From Ptiloglossa arizonensis (taxonomy: Eukaryota; Arthropoda; Insecta; Hymenoptera; Colletidae), in NCBI RefSeq assembly GCF_051014685.1, contig NC_135052.1, positions 5,857,105 through 5,921,104 of the forward strand: a stretch of DNA of 64,000 bases, written 5' to 3'. Positions 35,352-44,275 of the stretch are shown here, in pieces. The notes beneath the pieces are model-generated. The model had not been told where the DNA came from and did no database searches. It worked only from the letters and a program-made list of their open reading frames with translations. Numbering within the stretch: the first letter of the stretch is position 1; the number at the start of each line of letters is the position of its first letter. The position numbers and the translations under genes are program-made.

Positions 35352-37037
35352 ATTTTCAGGGACCGCGTGAAACGTTCGATCTTCGAGCGAACGCGTGGGA
35401 TATCGACCTTCTTCTTCGTTTTCTTCTTTCTTGCACGGATCACACTTTCGAGAGTGAACGATTCATACGATTTTCCCTCGTAGATACTATCGTTGTATAG
35501 CTAACGAAAAATGGAGTAATAAATTTGGAAATTCGAAATGGGAATTTTTCAAAATTAAAGATACATCGACCAAGTTGACTATCGAATCGCGAAGTTTAAT
35601 TTTATTCGATCGAATTGAAATCCAGTCAGCTTGTATCGGCAGCTTTTAACGTACTCTTGTGTGCCTTGAGAAGGACAGATTGGTCGTTCTAAATAGAACG
35701 ATAAATTGATTCTTTTTTTGGTCTCCCTTGGAGATTCGAGTTTAGAAAGTACCATCTTGAAAAGATGTAGCGTAACTCGAAAAATTGACGATGTCTCGGG
35801 ACTTTGGACTAAACACCGTGTACCAAAAATTCGTTTCGCCCGAAACGATATTTTTCGATCACGGTGCGAGTTGATACATCGCGTCTCGAGAGTTACTCGT
35901 TAAATCGAACGAGTCTAAAAATCGACATTATCGCGTATCGTATTGGCAAAGATAGACAACCGAGGTTAATGCCAAGATATATTCCCGCAGCGGCTCGTCT
36001 AGAATAGTGAAAAATGCGCACGCGGCCGGAATACGCGTTCAATTTACTTTTGTTGCGAATGCAATTTGCGCGCGATGTCGACGCTGTCTCTTTGTCGTCC
36101 GCGATTCGTTTCTCCGACGGAAAATCTTGATACGACTCTTTGTTGTCTCGCGAAACGTTGTTCAATTGTAACGTGCAATTATCCACGGGCGTACAAACGA
36201 GACCACCTTTGTTCCCGGCTTTCTTTCGCCACTGAGTCACTCTCCCAACGCGGTTCTATTTTTTTTCTTCTTTCTGGGTGACATCCACATCGGGTCGTCG
36301 CATCGAGCGTCGAGAATATTTATCCCACCGGCGTTGCTGGCCTTACGCATTAATTTCCTTCATTTCGTCGAGTTTTTCCCCGGGAAGTTGCCACACCGCG
36401 GCAACGATTCGTCTATTTCACGATTCGTTTCCTCGCTTTCTGGAAATTCGGTCGAATCACTTCCGCGGTAACGGACACTCCACCTCCACACCGCGCACCA
36501 CCATTTTTCGTTTCTCGTTCGTTCTCTATTCGTTGGTCAACGAAGCGAGTACAGTTAATGTATTTTTGATCGTTGTATACTGTGCCCCACCGGTTGTTAC
36601 GCAGTTACCCTCCAAATTTCCTGGAACTGCTGGCACGAAGCGCCGCGTTATCTACGAACCACGGTCGTCGACACCTCGGCTTGCCAACGAGTCACCGGAA
36701 CGGAAAAGTCAAATTGTTGTATTGCTTACTTTATCGTCACGGGACTGCGAAACACCGAGTTAAAGATAAGCAACTCCCGATGCGTGCTCCGTGTACTTTT
36801 CCTTTCGTTTGTAAACATCGGTTCGAGCGGTCAGTCTTGAGAAAGTGTCTATTCGACGATCGTAAAGACGATCGAATTTCGTTTATCGTTCGTCTTTCGG
36901 GCTGCTTGGAGTCCGGTCCAGAACGAGTAGCAACTCGAACGACGTACCGTGCTTGTTTCGTTGATCTTTGCTGCGTTGCTTTCAAGCCTACCGAGTTTCT
37001 CGGATCTTTCACGACCCGTGGCATCCTCACGATACAA
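35352..37037. other. Intronic stretch, no gene seen
   Basis: CpG-rich sequence with open frames up to 161 codons on + and 115 on -, overlapping and without protein-like content. No repeat ends recognised. Confidence 0.45.
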
Positions 37038-37250
37038 TAGGTTGCTCGATAAGTTTCGTCGTTCGATAAGAATGGCGATTAGGTTCGTCGTTTGATTTTT
37101 CGAAAGATATTACTACCTTTCGATGAACACGCGAGAAGTTTCTCGTAGATTCGTCGACTCGTTCGTGTGTTTACGATTGTTCGAAGTTGAACCGTCGTAG
37201 TATCCTTCCACAATGGAAAAAAACTACGAAACTTATCGAACAACCTGGTA
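37038..37250 (+). mobile_element. Family B MITE
   Basis: One of the best-preserved copies. It begins TAGGTTGCTCGATAAGTTTC and ends AAACTTATCGAACAACCTGG followed by TA. Length 213 bp, imperfect terminal inverted repeats of about 30 bp, no coding capacity. Confidence 0.9.
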
Positions 37251-37597
37251 TCATAATTCTATAGTCAAAACTGTTACGATAAATGCTACCGATCGCTTCT
37301 GTATTTTCTCGTCGCATTGTAAAGTTTGAAAAACACGAATTTCATCCATGCGGGACACTGTTGACCCAAGGATCTCCAGTGTACAGTCGAACGGAAGAAC
37401 GCATTAACCCCTTTCAACCTTCAGTTATTTCGCGCATCGTGTGGACGAACTGTGACACTGACTCATTGTCAGTGATTTTTTACATTTTACCTCCGTGTTC
37501 GCAAGAGGAGAGTAACGTTACAGTTCCGACCGGAATATTTTCCGCTTACTGCGTATGAACAGAAATTACGATCGAAAACTCTCCGAGGTCCACTAGT
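37251..37597. other. Short unique stretch before the satellite
   Basis: It contains a TTAACCCCTTTCAACC motif at 37404, a possible piggyBac-type left end bounding the satellite (see findings). No gene. Confidence 0.4.
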
Positions 37598-39067
37598 ACG
37601 AGTTGTAACGCGTTTTGATCCAAGTTGTGCACAACGAGTCTAATTCGTAACGCGTTTTGATTCAAGTCGTGCACAACGAGTCTAATTCGTAACGCGTTTT
37701 GATTCAAGTCGTGCACAACGAGTCTAATTTGTAACGCGTTTTGATTCAAGTCGTTCACAACGAGTCTAATTCGTAACGCGTTTTGGTCCAAGTTGTGCAC
37801 AACGAGTCTAACTCGTAACTCGTTTTGGTCCAAGTCGTGCACAACGAGTCTAATTCGTAACGCATTTTGATTCAAGTCGTGCACAACGAGTCTAATTCGT
37901 AACGCGTTTTAATCCAAGTCGTACATAACGAGACTGACTCGTAACTCGTTTTGGTCCAAGTCGTGCATAACGAGACTGACTCGTAATTGCGTGTTGGTCC
38001 AAGTCATGCACAACGAGTCTAATTCGTAACGCGTTTTGATCCAGGTCGTGCACGAGTCTAATTCGTAACGCGTTTTGATCCAAGTCGTGCACAACGAGAT
38101 ACTCGTAACGCGTTTTAATCCAAGTCGTACATAACGAGTCTAATTCGTAACGCGTTTTGATTCAAGTCGTGCACAACGAGTCTAATTCGTAACGAGTTTT
38201 AATCCAAGTCGTACATAACGAGACTGATTCGTAACTCGTTTTGGTCCAAATCGTACATAACGAGACTGACTCGTAACTCGTTTTGGTCCAAGTCGTGCAC
38301 AATGAGTCTAATTCGTAACGCGTTTTGATCCAAGTCGTGCACAACGAGTCTAATTCGTAACGCGTTTTGATCCAAGTCGTGCACAACGAGATACTCGTAA
38401 CGCGTTTTAATCCAAGTCGTACATAACGAGTCTAATTCGTAACGCGTTTTGATTCAAGTCGTGCACAACGAGTCTAATTCGTAACGAGTTTTGATTCAAG
38501 TCGTGCACAACGAGTCTAATTCGTAACGAGTTTTGATTCAAGTCGTGCACAACGAGTCTAATTCGTAACGAGTTTTAATCCAAGTCGTACATAACGAGAC
38601 TGATTCGAAACTCGTTTTGGTCCAAGTCGTGCACAATGAGTCTAATTCGTAACGCGTTTTGATCCAAGTCGTGCACAACGAGTCTAATTCCTAACGCGTT
38701 TTGATCCAAGTCGTGCACAACGAGACTGACTCGTAACACGTTTTGATCCAAGTCGTGCACAACGAGACTGACTCGTAACACGTTTTGATTCAAGTCGTGC
38801 ACAACGAGACTGACTCATAACTCGTTTTGATTCAAGTCGTGCACAACGAGTCTAATTCGTAATGCGTTTTGGTCCAACTTGTGCACAACGAGATACTCGT
38901 AACGCGTTTTAATCCAAGTCGTGCACAACGAGTCTAATTCGTAACGCGTTTTGATCCAGGTCGTGCACGAGTTTAATTCGTAACGCGTTTTGATTCAAGT
39001 CGTGCACAACGAGACTAATTCGTAACGCGTTTCGGTGCAGCTCGTGCGCTACGAGTCTGACTGGTAA
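37598..39067 (-). repeat. 42-bp satellite array, about 35 units
   Basis: Tandem monomers of the form AACGCGTTTTGATCCAAGTC followed by GTGCACAACGAGTCTAATTC and GT. The period is 42 bp, with a few units shortened (CACGAGTCTAATT or AACGAGATACTCG types). Two variant classes alternate: 'GTCTAATTCGTAACGCG' and 'GACTGACTCGTAACTCG'. A block including the rare AACGAGATACTCG unit recurs 292 bp apart (38100 and 38392), so longer blocks have been duplicated. Because 42 is divisible by 3, the minus strand reads as 14-residue repeats (HDLDQNALRIRLVV) over open frames of up to 112 codons. No start, splice or homology evidence supports real translation. Confidence 0.97.
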
Positions 39068-39607
39068 TTTAGACCGAACGGGTAAAGGTTAATCTCAAGA
39101 ATTCCGTTCCGAGTGACTTTCTCGCAGCGTTTCCGCCATTGTAAACGAATCCCAAACGTCGAGCGACGCTCGTCCCTTCTCGCGCTCACCGTTCGAGCGT
39201 TTCGAGCCGATCGGCGAATTGATCGTTGAAACGATGCTCGTTTTTTTTTTTTTTTTTATTCTTGACCCGATTATTCATTCCTGAACATTACCTCGGCGTT
39301 GCATCGCGCGTTGCTCCAAGAACGCCCGGGACATCTTATCGGGAAATCTTATCAGAAGCGGCCGGAATCGTACGCGGTTAGGTTTAATCGTGGAGTCTCG
39401 ATCGAACGATTCGGTTCTTGCGCGATCGACGCGGATAAATTAAAATTACCAGCTGTGCGCGCGTAAATCTGCTCTGTAAATTAATTACGGGATTCCTTGT
39501 CCGGACGAATAGATGAAAATTTGGGAAGTGTGTATCCGTGGGCTACCGAGTATTCGTCCATCCGCGGTGAAAATGTCTTTCGATTGAAAAGTTTAGAAAC
39601 GTGTAGT
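39068..39607. other. Intronic stretch, no gene seen
   Basis: It contains AGGTTAA at 39086-39092 (possible TTAA boundary of the satellite unit) and a poly-T run at 39240-39257. Otherwise unremarkable. Confidence 0.45.
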
Positions 39608-39679
39608 ACACGGTTTGTCGCAAAAATAACCGAATTATGTAAGAACGAAAGAAACCGGTGACGACATCTATACGAAACC

Positions 39680-39972
39680 TAATAGGTTGCCCAATAAGTT
39701 TCGTATGTAATATAATATAATAAGTTTCGAAGTATCTACAGTTCGAACACCAAATTCGTTCAAGATAATAAATTAATAATATAATAATAAATTAATAAAA
39801 TGATAAATTAACCTAAGTGATAGATTGCTCGGTATGTTTTGTCGTTCGATAAGAAACGGAGTTATTAGATCCGTCGACTCGTTAGTATATTTACAGTTGT
39901 TCAAAGTCGAAGTGTCATAGTATTATTTTTACAGTGGAGAAAACGACTGAACTTATCGAACAACCTAGTATG
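39680..39972 (+). mobile_element. Nested composite repeat: AT-rich unit plus family B MITE
   Basis: TAGGTTGCCCAATAAGTTTC (39681) is followed by one AT-rich unit (GAAGTATCTACAGTTCGAAC, then AATAAATTAATAATATAATA) and an internally deleted family B copy ending ATCGAACAACCTAGTAT. This is the same arrangement as at 58.5-59.0 kb and, reversed, at 50.1-51.0 kb, but with a single AT-rich unit. Confidence 0.75.
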
Positions 39973-40164
39973 TTATCGAGAAATCATTTGTTGCTGTTTC
40001 GTTTCAATTTTACGATAGTTGAATCGTTAGAAGCCACGTTGCGACACGTAGAATGAGAATCGTTTTCGTATAAAGGTCGAAAACCGAGCTTCGAGCAAAG
40101 GATCGGTATTAAATTTTGTTTCATTCTCGTTAATAGCTTCAACGATTGTTACAGAAAGTGTACG

Positions 40165-41004
40165 GTGATAACTGTTCGTTCCATACTCGAGTTTACCAAT
40201 AGTATGAACGATTTGAGGCGGGTCGGAAACACATTAACGACGATAATCGCTCAGCCCGTCCAAGGACAGAAATCATCGAAAAAAAAAAACATTGAAAACG
40301 TGCGCGAAGCGATAAGAAATCGGTCAAAATCTTTGATACGATTCCTGGAAAATAAGCTGGGCCTATCGAAAAACTCGATTCATCGCATTTTAACCAAGAA
40401 GCTTCGGAAAGTTTGTCCGTACGCATTAACCGATACCAAAAATTGAACCGTGTTAAACATTGCAAAGATCTGATTAAAACTGTCCGTAAGGATCCAAACT
40501 TCCTTAGATCAATTGTTACTGTCATGAAATTTGGTGTTTTTTAATACGATTCAAAAATAAAACTTCAACGCGTCGAATAGAAATGATCGGGATAACTTCG
40601 AAGAAGTGCTGTTTGCAGAAATCGAATCTCAAAACAATGTTTATCCGTTTCTACTTAATAATGACTTTTACTTGGACGTTACGAAGCGTTTGTTAAAACG
40701 ATTTTGTCGTATTCGTTCTCGATATCGCGAACCAGGCAGTTAGGTTCACTGTGCGGTGGCTGTAACTGCTCTTTTTAACACAGAAACAAATTACTATATT
40801 GCATCAATCGCCATATTCGCCGTGTGATTATTTTTCGTTTCCACGATTTAAAACAACCATGAAATGAAAGCGTTACGATGACATTCCAGACATTCGAAAC
40901 TCCCTGACGAGTATTCTCAAAGATATTCCACGAAAGAATATAGAACAATCGTTTAGTACATTACCCGATCGTTGTATCGCTGCAGAAGGAATGTATCTTG
41001 AATA
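40165..41004 (+). pseudogene. Mariner-like transposase remnant inside the second element
   Basis: The first open part (40165-40446) carries an HTH-like segment (NKLGLSKNSIHRILTKKL). Other frames continue with KHCKDLIKTVRKDPNFLRSI (around 40460-40520), the block just before the first catalytic Asp in this group. Near the end, SPYSPCDYFSFPRFKTTMK (about 40808-40865) corresponds to the 'PPYSPDLAPCDFFLFPKLK' block with the third catalytic residue, followed by DIPDIRNSLTSILKDIPRKN and an AAEGMYLE tail. Frames change repeatedly and stops are common. It belongs to a different mariner-like group from the 30-kb element (PCDF type). Confidence 0.7.
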
Positions 41005-41085
41005 AAATGAAACCTTTTTTTTATCAAAAGTCGTCCGTGTGGTACTATTTTTAACAAGTTTGGTTATTTTTGCGATAAATCGTGT

Positions 41086-42539
41086 GCAACGACTTTCAAA
41101 CTTCTCGAGAGGTGCCCCCTGAGTTCTTTTCGTCAAAATTATTCGAAGATTTCTGCCGAAATGAAATATTTCCAATCTCTCGCGTATAATAAACGAACAT
41201 ACCGCGCCATCTATCGCAAACAGTGCGATACGAAGCGAAAAATGCGAAAAATTCAAGCGACGTATTCGTACAAATTATTGGTACCAAAGTACAGAGATGC
41301 GTTCGTTTATCGAACGAAGACAAGTGGTGTATTTGAAACGATACGAGAGAAATGTACTTCCACGGTTGTTAAATTCGTACGATTATTGTACCGGTAGAAA
41401 GAAATATTCCAGTTACCTCCATTTCTCTACGTTGAAAATTTCTTCCCGCGCTCTCCTCGGATCGTAACCTCTTTCAACTCGCGCGAAAACCGATCGAAAG
41501 CCCAACCGTGCTCATTCGTTGACCCGAATTTTTCCAAGAAGAAATGAAATTCGAACGGTCGAATCCTTACGCGGTAGCGAAGTATACAACCGGGATAAAT
41601 TTCCAATAATTGAGATCCGATATCCGTAAACGATCCTCCAATTATTTTCAACCCTGCACACTTCGGGTCTCTGTACAATTTCGCGTCGATCGGATTCCTG
41701 GCGTTATTCTAAACCGAGAAGACTTTACTCGTTCGCCGCATATCTAGCATTGTCGATAAAGCTGAAACCCAACAATTATTTAAGGCGTGCCGCGCGTTAT
41801 TCCGGCCCGGATCGTGACATCCGAAATACCGTGAATAACTCCTCCGTCGTCTGCCCGTTGCGGGCAAAGAAACCAGAAATACATATTTCGAATGTCTAAT
41901 CTCTCGATATACCCGCGCGAGGCTCTCCGAGGTTGCCGTAAGTAATTGATAGTTACCGGAGGGAACATACTGTTATTTCAGCTATCTGGCCGACCGATCT
42001 TCGCGCATTTTAAATTCACGCCGCCGCGGCGTACACGCGTATATCCATTTCGGATCGAGACGACGGTTCCGATTCGACCGTACGGGATAAATCACCGGTA
42101 CGTTCTCCGTAATGGCGCACGTAGGTGCCGCAGCGAGGGGTACCTAGTGCCGCCGCGTTTAAATACGGTACAGCTCGTGTTTCACGCATACGCGCGAGCA
42201 CGCACGTACGCGGGCACGCAACCACGCGCGCACGCACGCACGCACGCATTCGCTCGCTCGCTCGAAGGCTCGGTCGCTCGCTCGCTCGCTCGCTCGCGCA
42301 GAGGAGGACTCGTTCTCTCGCCAGCGTCAGATGGAAATTACCGATCCGATATGCAAATAGCCACGGTGACCACTAATGCGCGGTTAACGGTAACGTTATT
42401 AACGGATCGTTACACGATGTCCGCACGACGTAGGTGTACGCGGGCGTAATTATACGTGCACGCGTCCATTTCACGCTTGTCCACGGCGCGGGTGTTCGGA
42501 CGCGAATGCTCGAGGAAATCGAGGGAAATTTATGAGGAA
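41086..42539. other. Intronic stretch with a CpG-rich island at about 41990-42500
   Basis: No gene seen. The island has GTTTAAATACGGTACAGCTC at 42158, alternating CACG/CGCA runs and a CGCT repeat, followed by CpG-rich sequence. It may be regulatory by resemblance to the other islands in this intron; unproven. Confidence 0.35.
42226..42297. repeat. (GCAC)n and (CGCT)n microsatellites
   Basis: GCAC units at about 42226-42248, then CGCT units at 42250-42297 with one interruption (CGAAGGCTCGGT). Open frames across it are Arg/Ala/Ser-rich artefacts. Confidence 0.9.
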
Positions 42540-43280
42540 ATGTGCCCGACGGCCAGTTCCGTCTAGGGTAAAGCAACGTTTTCACGCGCGCGAATACCGC
42601 GACGAGCTCGCGAAAATAATTCCAGAGCCAAGTAACCAATTGTTATCTCGAATTTCGCGTTGGTTTCCAAGAAACGTTTTTCGAAAAGCTTGAAACGTAC
42701 GAACAAGCGTAGCTCGTGACTTATGAGGAAGTATGCTCGACGGTCAGTTGCACATAGAGAAAGACAACGTTTTCACGCGTACGAAAATGTCATGACACGC
42801 TCGCGAAAATAATTCCAGAGCCAAGTAACCAATTGTTACCAATTGTTCTCTGGAATTTCGCGTTGGTTTCCAAGAAACGTTTTTCGAAAAGCTTGAAACG
42901 TACGAACAAGCGTAGCTGGTGACTTTTACGAGGAAGTATGCTCGATGATCAATTGCATATAGAGTAAGACAACGTTTTTTCGCACGTACGAAAATGTCGC
43001 GACACGCTTGCGAAAATAATTCCAGAATGGAATAACATTACCCAATTGTTCTCTCGAATTTTCCATTGCCTTCGAAAAAACGTTTTTCGCAAAAATTGAA
43101 ACGTACGAACAAGCATAGCTCGTGACTCTTGCGAGGAGGTATGCTCGACGGTCAGTTGCATATACAATAAGGAAACTTTGGCGCGTACGAAAATGTCGTG
43201 ACACTAACATCGCGAAAATAATTCCGGAGTCGAATAACATTACCCAATTGTTCTCTCGAATTTCGCGTTGGTTTCCAAAT
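42540..43280. repeat. Tandem array of about 200-bp units, nearly 4 copies
   Basis: The landmark 'GCGAAAATAATTCC' recurs at about 42609, 42802, 43010 and 43211. Each unit also has 'ACCAATTGTT', 'AATTTCGCGTTGGTTTCCAA' (or a variant), 'AAACGTACGAACAAGC' and a 'GAGGAAGTATGCTCGA' block. Spacing is 192-209 bp. It is non-coding. Confidence 0.92.
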
Positions 43281-43990
43281 AACGTCACTAGCCTACTCCT
43301 GCCCGACCATGTACGGTTATCGGTTAGTTGTTTGGAACAGTTTGTGTGTCAGTGACCCCCTTTGCGCGAGTGGATTTTCTGGACGTGTTTGTCTCCCCGT
43401 TGTTACGAGAAACGTTTGGCTCTAGCAATGATGCGCGACCTTCGCTGGTGGGCCAAATAAAATAAAACAACATTCACCGCAAATAATACGTCTCGATGTA
43501 ACGTAATAACGAAAAATATATGTACATCGCTGTTCGAAAATTCGAGGCGTTTTTAGGTTTTTATAAAAACGAAGCTTCTCTGTACACGTGTATCGATTCG
43601 TTAAATATTTGACTCCGACGTGTTAAAAGAACGTTGCTTGTGTGTAATAAGAGATAAAAATTGCACGTTGTAAATATTTTATAGAGAAACACGAACGTTT
43701 ACAAGCTGCTCTTTCACAAGCAAACACGAAACGTCGAGTTTGATCGTTTCGTCGAACACGTCTCTTCTGACGATCGATTGTCTAGATTCTTTTACTTTGA
43801 TATCGTTTCGTAGACAGGCAACAGCTGCCTTCCATTATTGAGCAACGGATCATAGAGACGCATTCCACTTCTTCGAGGAAGTTTACGGAGAAAAATCGTT
43901 AAGAATCCAAACTTTTAAGCGACAATGTATACATGCATGTATGTATGTATGTATGTATGTATGTATGATATGTATATATTCAAAGATTTA
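43281..43990. other. Intronic stretch, AT-rich, no gene; (TATG)n at 43935-43967
   Basis: Possibly the 3' part of the degraded hAT element whose transposase tail follows on the minus strand at 43991-44275, but no terminus was identified. It includes eight TATG microsatellite units. Confidence 0.4.
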
Positions 43991-44275
43991 TCATGGTACT
44001 TTGTGCTCTGCCGGCTGCTCAAGATCGGAGAAATATGCAAAGAATAACTTTTGATCTAAATACAATAGCTGTTTAACGTTTGATTTAATCGAAGTTGCAG
44101 CAAGTTGCAGACTGGTATTCAGATTTTCACCTTTAAACTGGTTCTTAGCTTTGCTTTTACTCGTGTTCGTAATTGGAAAACTTTGCGCGCAAATATAAGT
44201 GCTGCCGGATATACTCGCGGAGAAAGTGCATTGTCGGACATATTTGGACAAGACTTGGATCTCTTGTTTTTATAA
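43991..44275 (-). pseudogene. hAT-family transposase C-terminal dimerisation domain, remnant
   Basis: The minus-strand frame reads SISGSTYICAQSFPITNTSK, then KNQFKGENLNTSLQLAATSI and KSNVKQLLYLDQK. This matches the conserved hAT C-terminal pattern 'FGSTYLCE.SFS.M...KSK.R..L..ENL...L.LA.....P...KL' found in ZBED5/GTF2IRD2-like and Buster-type transposases. A stop codon lies just upstream and no further domains are visible, so only the tail survives. hAT enzymes use this domain to dimerise. The assignment rests on motif memory, without a search. Confidence 0.55.

Larger units (their letters stand above)
39608..41085 (+). mobile_element. Second mariner-like element, degraded, with clear terminal inverted repeats
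   Basis: The left end (39608-39637, containing TCGCAAAAATAACC) and right end (41056-41085, containing GGTTATTTTTGCGA) are inverted repeats matching at about 25 of 30 positions. Between them lie remnants of a mariner-like transposase and a nested repeat insertion (39680-39972). Without the insertion it would be about 1.2 kb. Confidence 0.8.

Noticed and set aside
37546..37884. A 112-codon minus-strand repeat protein (HDLNQNALRIRLVV units)
   Set aside because: The open frame follows from a period divisible by 3 in a stop-poor monomer. There is no splice, start or homology support, and shortened units shift the frame.
37598..39067. CRISPR-like array of short repeats
   Set aside because: Units are directly adjacent with no unique spacers, the period is constant at 42 bp, and the context is an animal intron. 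It is a satellite.
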